Positions 42,522-51,612 of a DNA stretch of 51,640 nucleotides are shown here, one piece after another (position 1 is the first letter of the stretch; each line of letters opens with the position of its first letter). Under the pieces are notes generated by a model. The model made no database searches. It was given only the letters and a program-made list of their open reading frames with translations, and was not told the origin of the DNA. A program made the translations under genes and the position numbers. This DNA is from Caldilineaceae bacterium (GTDB lineage: Bacteria > Chloroflexota > Anaerolineae > Caldilineales > Caldilineaceae). The stretch is from positions 1-51,640 of the forward strand of contig JAPOVP010000182.1 in NCBI GenBank assembly GCA_026708085.1. Direction: 5' to 3'.

Positions 42522-43623
42522 CAGCAATCGCGGCGGAGCCGGCAACCGCAAAACCGGGAAAGAACGGGGAGGGGGCGAAACAGGGACGCACACCGGGGCT
42601 ACCGGGGGGGCGGCGGAGCCTCTGCTCAGGGTCAAAGATCTCGTAAAGTATTATCCGACAGAGCGGAAGGGATTTTTGGGCGGGCGGCGCGGCGAGATCA
42701 AGGCGGTTGACGGTGTAAGTTTCGACTTGCAGCGAGGCGAGACGCTGGGGCTGGTCGGTGAAACGGGTTGTGGGAAATCCACAATTGCGAGAACGTTAAT
42801 GCGTCTGGAGGAACCGACCAGCGGCGCGGCGTATTACAAAGGACGTGATCTCTTTACCCTGTCGAAAGCGTCGGTACAGGCCCTGCGGCGCGAGATACAG
42901 ATGGTTTTCCAGGACCCCTTTGCGTCGCTGAACCCGCGCATGGAGGTGGGCCAGATCATTGCCGAGCCGTGGGTCGTACACCCTGGCATCGTGCCGAAGG
43001 AGGAGCAGAGGGGGCGAGTCGGCGCTCTGCTTGAGCGTGTCGGGTTGCCGGCAGCGGATGCCAAACGCTATCCACATGAGTTTTCGGGCGGGCAGCGGCA
43101 GCGTATCGGGATCGCCCGGGCGCTGGCCTTACAACCGGACCTGATTATCTGCGATGAACCCGTCTCCGCGCTTGACGTTTCGGTGCAGGCGCAGGTGATC
43201 AATCTGTTGGTGGAACTCCAAGCCGAACTGGGGCTGTCCTACATTTTCATTGCCCACGATCTCGCGGTTGTGCGACAGATCTCCGATCGGGTGGCGGTCA
43301 TGCATCTGGGCCGGATTGTAGAGGTCGGCGGCGAGGATGAAATCTACGCGCGGCCAACTCATCCCTACACGCAGGCCCTGCTCTCGGCGGCGCCGGCGCC
43401 GAATCCGGTGGGCCGTAAAGAGAGGAAGCGCATCGTGCTGGAGGGGGAGTTGCCAAGTCCTGTGAATCCTCCTTCGGGTTGCACGTTTCGAACCCGTTGC
43501 TGGAAGGCGGAGTCGATCTGCAGCGAGGACCGTCCACAGCTCATTGATCGATTTGATCACGGCCATCCGAGCGCGTGTCACTTCGCCGAGTTGCAGACAT
43601 TGCCGGCAGCGGGAACGGCCTGA
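42511..43623 (+). CDS. ABC transporter ATP-binding protein, DppF type
   Basis: 370 aa. Walker A GETGCGKS, signature FSGGQRQR, Walker B LIICDEPVSALD, and the terminal CTFRTRCWKAESIC motif of oligopeptide transporters. The N-terminus has about 35 Gly/Arg/Thr-rich residues before PLLRVKDLVKYYP. The start at 42511 overlaps the upstream gene by 11 bp; ATG 42502 in the same frame is an alternative. It completes the first transporter cluster. Confidence 0.92.
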   Translation: MSTDSNRGGAGNRKTGKERGGGETGTHTGATGGAAEPLLRVKDLVKYYPTERKGFLGGRRGEIKAVDGVSFDLQRGETLGLVGETGCGKSTIARTLMRLEEPTSGAAYYKGRDLFTLSKASVQALRREIQMVFQDPFASLNPRMEVGQIIAEPWVVHPGIVPKEEQRGRVGALLERVGLPAADAKRYPHEFSGGQRQRIGIARALALQPDLIICDEPVSALDVSVQAQVINLLVELQAELGLSYIFIAHDLAVVRQISDRVAVMHLGRIVEVGGEDEIYARPTHPYTQALLSAAPAPNPVGRKERKRIVLEGELPSPVNPPSGCTFRTRCWKAESICSEDRPQLIDRFDHGHPSACHFAELQTLPAAGTA

Positions 43624-43680
43624 CGCAAACGCCAGTGGTCCGTGGTGCGGTAATCCTTTGTTCACACTCAAGGGGCGGGG

Positions 43681-44622
43681 ATGCAGATCAAGATCGGCGC
43701 CTTGCTGTGGGCGCAGCAGACCGACTGGCCGGCGCTGCGGGATGCCGCGATCGCGGCCGACAGGGCCGGGTTCGATTCTCTGTGGGTTTCCGACCATCTC
43801 CTGTGCCCGATCGGCTCGTGGCGCAATCCGGTCTACGAAGCCTGGGCGACCATTGCCGGGCTGGGTGCGCTCACCGAGCGGGCGACGATCGGCACGCTGG
43901 TGGGGGCGATACCCTTTCGCAATCCCGGCCTGGTGGCGAAGCTGGCGGCGACGGTTGATCACATCACCGGGGGACGGGCGGTGTTGGGTTTGGGCGGAGC
44001 CTGGCTGGCGCGCGAGCATCACATGCACGGGATCGACTTCGGTGCGAGCGCGGGAGAGCGACTGGACAGGCTGCACGAAGCGGTCCCGCTCATTCGCGGC
44101 CTGCTGGACGGCGAGACGGTGACCCACAGCGGGCGCTTCTACAACCTGGTGGAGGCGGAGCAGTACCCGCGGCCGTTGCAGAGCCGCCTGCCGATTTTGA
44201 TCGGGGGACAGGGGCGGCGCAAAACACTGCGCACGGTGGCCATGTACGCCGACATGTGGCACACACAGCACGGCTCGCTGGAGAAGATTCGGGCCAGCGA
44301 TGCGGTTCTGGTTGCGCACTGCGCGGCGGTGGGCCGGGATCCGGCCACCATTGAACGGCTGGCAAGCAAGTGGGTCACAATACGGGACGACCCTGACGAA
44401 GCCCGGGATGAGCTGGAGGCATCGCTGCGCCATCATGGACTCGAGGAGTACGAGCCATCGATCCTGGCGGCGGGTACGCCGGCGGCGGTTGCGCAGGCAT
44501 TGCGGGGGCATATTGACGCCGGATTTACGCACCTGCTGTTCAGCCTAAGGGCGCCGTTTGACCACGAAACGATTGAGCGCATGCCAGAGGTGCGCCGCCT
44601 GCTGACAATGGATGGGAAGTGA
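43681..44622 (+). CDS. LLM-class flavin-dependent oxidoreductase
   Basis: 313 aa, bacterial luciferase-like TIM barrel. Typical elements are 'MQIKIGALLWAQQTDW', 'AADRAGFDSLWVSDHL', 'VAKLAATVDHITGGRAVLG' and PILIGGQGRRKTLR. Members use F420 or FMN. The sequence style is that of F420-dependent enzymes common in Chloroflexota and Actinobacteria, but the cofactor is not proven. It starts just after the transporter ATPase gene in the same direction. Confidence 0.88.
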   Translation: MQIKIGALLWAQQTDWPALRDAAIAADRAGFDSLWVSDHLLCPIGSWRNPVYEAWATIAGLGALTERATIGTLVGAIPFRNPGLVAKLAATVDHITGGRAVLGLGGAWLAREHHMHGIDFGASAGERLDRLHEAVPLIRGLLDGETVTHSGRFYNLVEAEQYPRPLQSRLPILIGGQGRRKTLRTVAMYADMWHTQHGSLEKIRASDAVLVAHCAAVGRDPATIERLASKWVTIRDDPDEARDELEASLRHHGLEEYEPSILAAGTPAAVAQALRGHIDAGFTHLLFSLRAPFDHETIERMPEVRRLLTMDGK

Positions 44623-44785
44623 TGACTGCAAGCCGGAGCTTCTTTGCGACAGAGTCAGTCTTGACCTGGACGGGGCAAGGGAAAGGTAGAGGAAACTGAC
44701 TCCTGTGCGCTAAGGCACAACCGGATCCATATCATTCAAGCCGCGGATTACTCTACACAAGGACCATGAAAGGAGAACGTGTACC

Positions 44786-45205
44786 ATGGCAGACGGAATG
44801 AGGTACGTATTCAAGGTAACCGATGTTCCCCTGATCCAGTCGCCTGACGGGACGATGCAGGACAGCGTCATGATCACCGAGGACACATGCGGCTCGGACC
44901 AGTACACGGCGGGCCTGTTCTGGGTGCGCCCGGGCACGCACGGCCACTCCGACGTGCATCCGGGGCAGGATGAGGTCTACTACATCATTTCAGGGCGCGG
45001 GATCCTGCACCTGGAAGGGGTGGAACATCGAATGGAGGCGGGTGATGTGGTCTTCGTGCCGAAAGGCCACGAACACTCTGTCTCCAACGACGGCGATGAG
45101 GTGCTCAGCCTGTTCTGGGCGATTGGCGAGGCATGGAGCAAGCTGCCGGAGATCCGGGACGAACTGAGCACGTGGCCTGAGATCCCGGCGGACCAGGTTT
45201 GGTAA
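44786..45205 (+). CDS. Cupin-domain protein
   Basis: 139 aa single cupin. Motif 1 is G.HGHSDVHPGQDEVYYIISG (metal His residues and Glu), motif 2 is GDVVFVPKGHEHSVSN. It starts at ATG with AAAGGAG upstream. It could be a sugar isomerase-like or sensor cupin. It sits between the oxidoreductases of the transport cluster; function not assigned. Confidence 0.88.
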   Translation: MADGMRYVFKVTDVPLIQSPDGTMQDSVMITEDTCGSDQYTAGLFWVRPGTHGHSDVHPGQDEVYYIISGRGILHLEGVEHRMEAGDVVFVPKGHEHSVSNDGDEVLSLFWAIGEAWSKLPEIRDELSTWPEIPADQVW

Positions 45206-45275
45206 ACGGCGGCTGGTGATCGGCAGGCGATAGCGGGCAGGTCTTAGACCGGTAAACAGCTACTGGGGTTGCGAG

Positions 45276-46310
45276 ATGGTCCGATTCTGCATCTTCGGCG
45301 CCGGGCAGATGGGAAACCGCCATGCACGCACACTGGCGGAACATCCCAAGGCGGAGGTACACAGCGTCTGCGATCTGCTGCCGGAGGCTGCGGCCGAGCT
45401 GGCCGAGCGCCACGGCGCGATCGCCGTATCCGACCGGGAGACGGCACTGGCGGACCCGGCGGTGGATGCGGTGGTCATCACCACACCGGCTAGCTCACAT
45501 GCGGAGCTGGTGGTGGCGGCGGCACGCGCGGGCAAGGCGGTCTTCTGCGAGAAGCCGCTGGCGGAAGACATCCCCACCGCGCGGGCTGCGGTCGAAGAGG
45601 TCAGAAAGGCGGGCGTGTCGAGTTTCATGGGCTTCATGAAACGGTTCGAGCCAAGCCACCTGGCCTTGATCCAAGCTGTGAAGGCGGGAGAGATCGGTGA
45701 CGTCGAGCTGGTGCTGCTGACCAACCGCGATCCGAAAGTGACGCTGCTCGAGCTGAGCCGGGAGACACATCGCACAGCGCCCTACACGTTGCTGCGTGAA
45801 TCGACGGTGCATGACTTCGACCTGGCGCGCGCCCTGCTGGACGATGAACCGGTGGAGGTGTACGTGGCGGCCTCAAGCCTGGTGGAGCCGGAGCTGGGCA
45901 GATTGGGCGAGGTCGACGCGGCGATGACAACGCTCAAGACCGGCCGCGGGGCACTCTGCCACATCAACAACATCTGGCGCACGACTTACGGTTACGACCA
46001 GCGGCTGGAGGTGCACGGCGTTAAGGGGTTGCTGCGGGCAGAGAACCGGCCGGAAACCAGCCTGGTGCGCTACACGGCCGCGGGGGCGTTGCACGACAGG
46101 CTGCACTCCGGGCCCCCTGAGGGTTCACAGTTCTACCTGCACAAGTATGCGGCAGCCTATCCGGCCGAGATGAACCATTTCGTCGAGTCGCTGGAGGAGG
46201 GAAGGCGGCCGATGGTCAGCGTGGAAGACGGCTATCGTTCACAACTCCTGGTCGAGGCCGCCGTGGAATCTTTGAAGACGAACCGTCCCGTGCAGGTCGC
46301 GGAACGGTAG
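45276..46310 (+). CDS. Gfo/Idh/MocA-family NAD(P)-dependent dehydrogenase
   Basis: 344 aa. N-terminal Rossmann fold 'FCIFGAGQMGNRHARTL', the conserved 'AVVITTPASSHAELVVAA', CEKPLAED (Lys of the EKP motif), then the C-terminal alpha/beta domain with HDFDLARAL (the catalytic-region Asp/His). Typical substrates are myo-inositol, glucose-fructose or other cyclitols and sugars. It fits with the isomerase/epimerase and SDR genes nearby. Confidence 0.93.
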   Translation: MVRFCIFGAGQMGNRHARTLAEHPKAEVHSVCDLLPEAAAELAERHGAIAVSDRETALADPAVDAVVITTPASSHAELVVAAARAGKAVFCEKPLAEDIPTARAAVEEVRKAGVSSFMGFMKRFEPSHLALIQAVKAGEIGDVELVLLTNRDPKVTLLELSRETHRTAPYTLLRESTVHDFDLARALLDDEPVEVYVAASSLVEPELGRLGEVDAAMTTLKTGRGALCHINNIWRTTYGYDQRLEVHGVKGLLRAENRPETSLVRYTAAGALHDRLHSGPPEGSQFYLHKYAAAYPAEMNHFVESLEEGRRPMVSVEDGYRSQLLVEAAVESLKTNRPVQVAER

Positions 46311-46360
46311 CCCACTGGCCAACCATTTATCAGAAGGTCATTCAAGGAGGAGTCGGACAA

Positions 46361-47932
46361 ATGTATGCCAATAGGCCAAAACTGTTTGTCTTTGCAATCG
46401 TCGTTTTCGCGATCCTGCTGGCCGCGTGTCAGCCGGTGGCGACGGAGCCGATGATGGATGAGTCGGGAAGCATGCTGCCGCTGGAGAAGGTGCGCTTCGG
46501 TCTGCCGGGCGCGCTGACACACTTCGACCCGGCGCTGCCGGGCGAGACGTCGGAAGGCTCGACGATAAAACTGATCAGCGGGCAGCTGCTGCGTCTTGAT
46601 CAGTACGGTGTGCCGCAGCCAGACCTGGCCGAATCGATGGATGTTTCGGAGGACGGCCTGGTCTATACGTTCACGCTGCGCGAGAACCTGATGTACTCGG
46701 ACGGCACCCCGGTTACGGTCGGGGACATTGTCTACACCTGGGAGCGGATCAAGGACGCGCCGCCGACCGATAAAGGCCCGATCGCCAATGTCGTCAGCGT
46801 GGAGGCAACGGATGACAGGACGGTGGTGTGGACGTTGAGCATAGCAGAACCCTCGCTCCCGTTCTGGTTTGGACGCACCGGCTTCTCGGTCCATCCCCAA
46901 GCCCAGGTGGAGGCCGACCCGGACGGCTATTTCCGCAGCCCGGTCAGCGCCGGCCCCTACTATGTTGCCGCGGGCGAGCCCGGTGATCCGGTGGTTACGC
47001 TGAAGGAGAATCCCAACTACCAGCTCGGCCCGATGGCGGTGAAGGAGCTTGAGCTGCACTGGGTGCCCGACCCCACTTCGCGCTCACTGCTGCTGGCCAC
47101 CGGCCAGCTGGACTACGTTTACGAGCTGCCGCCGCAGGCGCGTGACACCTTCCCGCCGGAGGTTGAGACCTTCGTCGTGGCGCTGGGCGGTGTTTTTCAC
47201 CTGAGCATCAACCAGCAGATCTCCGAGGACCACTGTCTGTCGAACCGCGACGTGCGCGAGGCGATTTCGCTGGCTATCGACCGCTCCGAGATCAACGAAC
47301 GGGCGTTGTTGGGCATCTCGCCGCCGGTCATCGGGTACTTCTACACCGGCCAGCCGCTGGACGTCGGCATTCTGCCGAACGGCGGCGCGCAGGACGTGGA
47401 GGCGGCCAAGGCGCTGATGGCGAACACGCCGTGGGCGGACGGCGGCTGCTCCTTCACTGTGACGACCTACGGGCCGCGGCCGGGCTATGTGGAAGGGATC
47501 CTGGTGTTCGCGGAGCAGCTGAAGGCGCTGAACATGGAGGTGACGCCGGACGGCCAGGAGGTTGGCGTGGCGTTGGACATCATGGCCAATTCGCCGGACT
47601 ATCACGCGGGCTGGGCCGTGACAGGCAACAACGGCGGGCCGCCGGAGAGCTACCTGCGCAACCAGTTCCTGGACGGCTTCTGGGCGCAGCGGTCACGCAT
47701 CGACGATGCGGAGATGAAGCGCCTGTTTGACGAGCTGGGCCAGACGGTCGATCAGGGCGCCCGCGAGGACCTGATCCGCCAGATCCAGTACCGGGGTTAC
47801 GAAGTGCAGTCGATCATTCCCTGCTGTGAACGCTCGGTGATGGGCGGCAGCCGCGTCGGTCAGAATGCGGTCAGGACGGTGACGGGCGCCTCGCACTTCA
47901 TCGTCGTGCCCCTGGCGGACGTGGAACAGTAA
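46361..47932 (+). CDS. ABC transporter substrate-binding lipoprotein, family 5 (second cluster)
   Basis: 523 aa. Lipobox LLAAC followed by QPVATEP. Contains 'LAESMDVSEDGLVYTFTLRE' type sequence near residue 90, TPVTVGDIVYTWERI and 'AGPYYVAAGEPG'. It is only distantly similar to the first cluster's binding protein, so the ligands probably differ. A good AAGGAGGAG site precedes the ATG. Followed by two permeases and one ATPase. Confidence 0.92.
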   Translation: MYANRPKLFVFAIVVFAILLAACQPVATEPMMDESGSMLPLEKVRFGLPGALTHFDPALPGETSEGSTIKLISGQLLRLDQYGVPQPDLAESMDVSEDGLVYTFTLRENLMYSDGTPVTVGDIVYTWERIKDAPPTDKGPIANVVSVEATDDRTVVWTLSIAEPSLPFWFGRTGFSVHPQAQVEADPDGYFRSPVSAGPYYVAAGEPGDPVVTLKENPNYQLGPMAVKELELHWVPDPTSRSLLLATGQLDYVYELPPQARDTFPPEVETFVVALGGVFHLSINQQISEDHCLSNRDVREAISLAIDRSEINERALLGISPPVIGYFYTGQPLDVGILPNGGAQDVEAAKALMANTPWADGGCSFTVTTYGPRPGYVEGILVFAEQLKALNMEVTPDGQEVGVALDIMANSPDYHAGWAVTGNNGGPPESYLRNQFLDGFWAQRSRIDDAEMKRLFDELGQTVDQGAREDLIRQIQYRGYEVQSIIPCCERSVMGGSRVGQNAVRTVTGASHFIVVPLADVEQ

Positions 47933-48027
47933 ACGGTCGTCTGCGGCTCGCGGTCGGTGCAGGCCGCGAGCCGCGCGGCTGCGAGCGGGGGACGCAGAGG
48001 GCGTCCCGGCGTAAGCAGCCCAATATG

Positions 48028-48120
48028 AGGAGTGAGCGAGATGGCCAGACAGACAAAACCCGCACCGGGTCGTCGCGGAGCGGCCTTTCTCGCTCTCCTC
48101 TCTCCACATTCCTCACTCCT
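48028..48120. repeat. AGGAGTGAG inverted repeat
   Basis: AGGAGTGAG at 48028-48036 and CTCACTCCT at 48112-48120, around a 75-bp loop. It lies between the binding protein and the permease start; the same family as at 2918 and 18635. Confidence 0.6.
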
Positions 48121-48123
48121 GCA

Positions 48124-49104
48124 ATGACGTCATCACCCGGCGGTATTGGCGCAAGGACGCTGCGTCTGTTGAGGCATCCCGTACTTAGGCGGCTGGCGCA
48201 GGCGTTCTTCGTCGCCTTCCTGCTGATGGTCTTCGCCTTCCTGCTGATCCGGTTGATTCCCGGCGATCCGGCGATGATCCTGCTGGGGGATGAGGCCACT
48301 GAGGAGGATGTGATCGCCTACCGTAAGCTGCTGGGGATTGACGGTTCGATTCCGAGCCAGTTCGGGCGCTACGTGGCCAACCTGGTGCGCGGCGACTTCG
48401 GTGTTTCGATCCGTTCGCGGGAGCCGGTGCTGTCGATTGTGGGCAAGCGGCTGCCGGTCTCGCTGTGGCTGACGGTTACGACAATCGTCATGACCATTGG
48501 GCTGGCGCTGCCACTGGGCGTTGCGGCTGCGCTGTACCGCCGCACATGGTTCGGTCATGCCTTTCAGATCGGCGCGTCGGTGCTGGTGGCGACGCCGGTC
48601 TTTTTCTCGGGGCTGCTGCTGATCCTGCTGTTCGCGGTCCAGGTCAACCTGGCGCCTATCGCCGGCTATCATGCCGGTTTTCCAGCCAACCTCTATTATC
48701 TGTGGCTGCCGGCGCTGACGATCAACTGCGTCCTGGTGCCGGTCCTCTCCCGCATTCTGCAATCCTCGATAGTCGAGACGAGTTCCGAGGAGTTTGTGGA
48801 GGCCGCGATCATTCGCGGTACGCAAGGCTGGCGCTTCTACTGGCGCTATCTGCTGCGGCCGTCGCTGGCGCCGACGATTGCTGCGCTGGGCTACTTTGCG
48901 GCGACGGTCGTGAGCTATGCGGTCATCATTGAGATCATTTTCAATCTGCCGGGGCTCGGTATGACACTTGTCGACGCGGTGCGCAACCGCGATTACCCGC
49001 TGGTGCAGGGGATTGTGTTCCTGAGCGGTCTGCTGGTGGTGGGGCTGACGTTCATGGCGGACCTGGTCAACGGCTGGCTGGACCCGCGAGCGAAGATACG
49101 ATGA
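48124..49104 (+). CDS. ABC transporter permease, DppB type (second cluster)
   Basis: 326 aa with six helices. 'RRLAQAFFVAFLLMVFAFLLIRL' type first helix, LLGIDGSIPSQFGRY loop, and EAA loop 'EEFVEAAIIRGTQGWRFYW'. The start is placed at ATG 48124; the longer frame from 48025 runs through the AGGAGTGAG repeat and has low-complexity residues. Its stop overlaps the next start (ATGA). Confidence 0.9.
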   Translation: MTSSPGGIGARTLRLLRHPVLRRLAQAFFVAFLLMVFAFLLIRLIPGDPAMILLGDEATEEDVIAYRKLLGIDGSIPSQFGRYVANLVRGDFGVSIRSREPVLSIVGKRLPVSLWLTVTTIVMTIGLALPLGVAAALYRRTWFGHAFQIGASVLVATPVFFSGLLLILLFAVQVNLAPIAGYHAGFPANLYYLWLPALTINCVLVPVLSRILQSSIVETSSEEFVEAAIIRGTQGWRFYWRYLLRPSLAPTIAALGYFAATVVSYAVIIEIIFNLPGLGMTLVDAVRNRDYPLVQGIVFLSGLLVVGLTFMADLVNGWLDPRAKIR

Positions 49105-49976
49105 CAGCCGGAAGCCCGAGCATCGCGCCTGCCGGCCGTCTGCGCCGGGTCGAATGGGGGCGCCACTGGCGCCGGCTCAACGCCGAAAGCCGCTGGGGCG
49201 TGGTCATCCTGGCGGTTATCCTCGTGCTCAGCGTATCCGTCCCTCTTTTGAGTCCTAACGACCCCTACGGTTTCGTCGATCAGCCCCTGCAGCCGCCCAG
49301 CGCGGCGTTTCTGTTTGGCACCGACCATCTGGGGCGCGATCTGCTGGTACGGGTGTTTGCGGCGGCGCGGCTTGACATTGCGCTGGCGATACTGGGCGTC
49401 AGTGTTCCGATCGTGATCGGTACCTTCATCGGCACGCTGGCGGGGACGACGCGCAACCGCATCGCGGAGACGGTCTGGGACGGGCTTGTGAACGCGCTGA
49501 CGGCGTTCCCGGAGATCATCCTGGTGCTGGGGATCGTGGCGATGGTGGGGGCGGACATTCGCGGGCTGCTGATCGCCATCTGGATATCGCGCTGGGCGCA
49601 GTATGCCCGCATCGCACGCGCCAAATCACTGGCGCTGCGGGACGCGGAGTTCGTGCAGGCGGCGCAGGTGCTGGGGTATTCGCAGCTGCGTATCCTCGTG
49701 CGCCATATCATGCCCAACGTTTTTTCGGAGGCGCTGGCCTATGCTCTGAGCGACTTCATCTTCATCATTGTTATCATCGGCGGCCTCTCTTTTCTGGGGC
49801 TGGGCGTAACGCCACCGACGCCGGAGTGGGGCGCGATGCTGGCGGAGGGGCGGCTTTATCTGCGGACGGAGCCGTGGTTGATTTTGTTTCCCGGCTTTTT
49901 TCTTTCGTTGACGGCTATCGGCGTGGCGCTGCTGGCGCGGGGATTGGAGCGGATCAGCAAGGGGGAGGATGAGTGA
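49101..49976 (+). CDS. ABC transporter permease, DppC type (second cluster)
   Basis: 291 aa. N-terminal cytoplasmic stretch, first helix near residue 35, the characteristic FGTDHLGRDLLVRV, EAA loop 'DAEFVQAAQVLGYSQLRIL', and GLGVTPPTPEWGAMLAEGR. It is coupled to the DppB gene by a 4-bp overlap. Here the ATPase is a separate gene, unlike the fused version at 40476. Confidence 0.93.
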   Translation: MTAGSPSIAPAGRLRRVEWGRHWRRLNAESRWGVVILAVILVLSVSVPLLSPNDPYGFVDQPLQPPSAAFLFGTDHLGRDLLVRVFAAARLDIALAILGVSVPIVIGTFIGTLAGTTRNRIAETVWDGLVNALTAFPEIILVLGIVAMVGADIRGLLIAIWISRWAQYARIARAKSLALRDAEFVQAAQVLGYSQLRILVRHIMPNVFSEALAYALSDFIFIIVIIGGLSFLGLGVTPPTPEWGAMLAEGRLYLRTEPWLILFPGFFLSLTAIGVALLARGLERISKGEDE

Positions 49977-50021
49977 TTCGGGCTTGTTGACGTTTTGGGA
50001 AGGCTGTTTGGAATTCGACGG

Positions 50022-50277
50022 GATCGGTCCGCGGAGGGGCGCGAAGAACACCTTTGATCCACGGAGGGCCACGGAGGGGCACGGAGAACACCTTTTTGAT
50101 CCGCGGAGGACGCGGAGGGACGCGGAGAACACCTTTTTTTGTCCGCGAAGGCACGCGAAGGGGCATGGAGAACACCTTCATTTATCCGCGAAGGCACGCG
50201 AAGGGGCATGGAGAACACCTTCATTTATCCGCGAAGGGGCGCGAAGAACACCTTTCTTGATCCGCGAAGTCACGAGG
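50022..50277 (+). repeat. Array of CCGCGAAG...GAACACCTT repeats
   Basis: Six to seven units of about 40 bp. Two neighbouring units are exact copies with a 43-bp period (starting at 50142, 50185 and, truncated, 50228). Each ends in GAACACCTT. A stray copy is at 29596. Confidence 0.88.
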
Positions 50278-50302
50278 AGGGGCCACCTGGGGGCAATCAG
50301 CA

Positions 50303-50323
50303 GGGCACCCACAAGGGGTGCCC
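50303..50323. repeat. GGGCACCC-ACAA-GGGGTGCCC hairpin repeat
   Basis: An 8-bp inverted repeat with a small loop, of the GGGCACCCACAAGGGGTGCC kind found between genes in many GC-rich genomes. Confidence 0.65.
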
Positions 50324-50407
50324 CTACGGTAGGCGGCCCGGCCTGGGAGAGGTCGTCAAGGGTAGGTGCATGTTTTCGTTTTCTTTTGCTGATAGGGGGA
50401 GAGTGAG

Positions 50408-51397
50408 ATAGAGCCTCTGCTGGAAGTCAAGGAGCTGTGCGTCAGTTTTGGCAAGCGCGGGGGGAGGAAGCTTCCGGTTATCGACGCTGCCAACCTCAGT
50501 CTGGACCGGCGGCAGGCGGTTGGGATCGTGGGCGAGTCGGGCTCCGGCAAGACGATGTTGTGCAGGGCGCTGATCGGTACGCTGCCGCGTCACGGCGCGG
50601 AGATCGTTTCGGGCACGGTCCGCTTTGACGGGCAGGAGCTGGCGGGCGCGCCGGAGCGGGTCTGGCGCGGCATTCGCGGTCGTGAGATCGGGTACATCCC
50701 GCAGAGCTCGCTGGCGGGGCTCAATCCTGTGCTTACCGTCGAGACACAGTTGGTGGAGTCGATCGCGGCGGCGGGGTCGATGAGCCGCCAGCAGGCCAGG
50801 GAGGAGGCGGTTGCGCTACTCGAACGGGTGCAGATTCCCAGAGCGCGACAGGTGCTCAAGGCGCGGTCGCACGAGCTTTCGGGCGGCATGCGGCAGCGGG
50901 TCATGATCGCGGCGGCGATCGCGCAGGGGCCCAAGCTCCTGATCGCGGACGAGCCGACGACGGCGCTTGACGTAACCATTCAGCGCGAGATTCTGAACCT
51001 GATCACGCAGCTGCGCCAGGAGTTGAACATGGCGCTGATCCTGGTCTCCCATGATCTGGCGGTGATCGAGGAGGTGTGCGACGAGGTGATGGTGATGTAC
51101 GCGGGCGCGTCGGTGGAGGCCGGGCCGGTGGCGGCGCTGTCGAAGGCGCCCCGCCATCCATACACGAGGGCGCTGCGCGTCTCGCGCGTCGACCGGGCGG
51201 TGCCGGGACGAGACCTGGAGGCGATCCCCGGTGATGCGGCGTCGGTTGGCTCGTGGCCGGTGGGATGCCGCTTCTGGCCGCGCTGTGCGCTGGCGGACGA
51301 GGCGTGCCGGCGCGATTCGCAGCCAGCGCTGATGCCGGCTGGGGTACAGCTTTCGGCCTGCATTCACGCTGGACGCATGGTGGAATTGGAGCAATAA
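50408..51397 (+). CDS. ABC transporter ATP-binding protein, DppD type, no standard start codon
   Basis: About 329 aa. Homology begins with EPLLEVKELCVSFGKRG at 50411 and continues through Walker A GESGSGKT, FSGGMRQR-like LSGGMRQR, Walker B LLIADEPTTALD, and the terminal GCRFWPRCALADEAC motif. The only codon before that start is ATA (50408), 6-8 bases after GGGGAGAG; an in-frame TAG lies at 50393 and the next ATG/GTG/TTG is GTG 50528, inside the Walker A region. So the gene either uses ATA or lost its ATG. It belongs to the second transporter cluster; no DppF-type partner follows within the window. Confidence 0.85.
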   Translation: MEPLLEVKELCVSFGKRGGRKLPVIDAANLSLDRRQAVGIVGESGSGKTMLCRALIGTLPRHGAEIVSGTVRFDGQELAGAPERVWRGIRGREIGYIPQSSLAGLNPVLTVETQLVESIAAAGSMSRQQAREEAVALLERVQIPRARQVLKARSHELSGGMRQRVMIAAAIAQGPKLLIADEPTTALDVTIQREILNLITQLRQELNMALILVSHDLAVIEEVCDEVMVMYAGASVEAGPVAALSKAPRHPYTRALRVSRVDRAVPGRDLEAIPGDAASVGSWPVGCRFWPRCALADEACRRDSQPALMPAGVQLSACIHAGRMVELEQ

Positions 51398-51445
51398 GAG
51401 ACGGGGAATGGCTGGCCTTAGCGGGGTGGTTTCTGTTTCTTTGTC

Positions 51446-51483
51446 TGAATCAGGATTTGCAGGATTTTTTGGATTTTCAGGAT
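51446..51483 (+). repeat. AATCAGGATTTGCAGGATT-type repeat
   Basis: A short stretch built from GGATTT-like units (CAGGATTTGCAGGATT and TGGATTTTCAGGAT). It looks like a dispersed intergenic repeat. No gene is seen between 51398 and 51640. Confidence 0.5.
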
Positions 51484-51499
51484 GGCTGCGGCGCGGAAC

Positions 51500-51535
51500 T
51501 GCAGTGGTCAGTGGTCAGTGGTTAGTGGTTAGTGG
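51500..51535. repeat. TCAGTGG-type heptamer repeat
   Basis: Five tandem units (CAGTGGT and TTAGTGG variants); the fourth location of this family in the window. Confidence 0.75.
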
Positions 51536-51612
51536 CGGGTGTACTGTCGGGCAGGCGTATTGCTGCGAAGAAGGCACGGCGGTCGGGAGGCATGTTGTAG
51601 GAGAGGGGGCGT

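Larger units (their letters stand above)
49977..50407. other. Intergenic stretch filled with repeats between permease and ATPase genes
   Basis: It holds the CCGCGAAG array (50022-50277) and a GGGCACCC hairpin repeat (50303-50323). Open frames across it are repeat translations, not genes. Confidence 0.8.

Noticed and set aside
43129..44532. 467-codon minus-strand frame across the DppF and LLM genes
   Set aside because: It spans two well-supported genes on the other strand and has no domain of its own.
50022..50277. Possible CRISPR array
   Set aside because: Units are nearly contiguous and degenerate without unique spacers of even length, and no cas gene is near.
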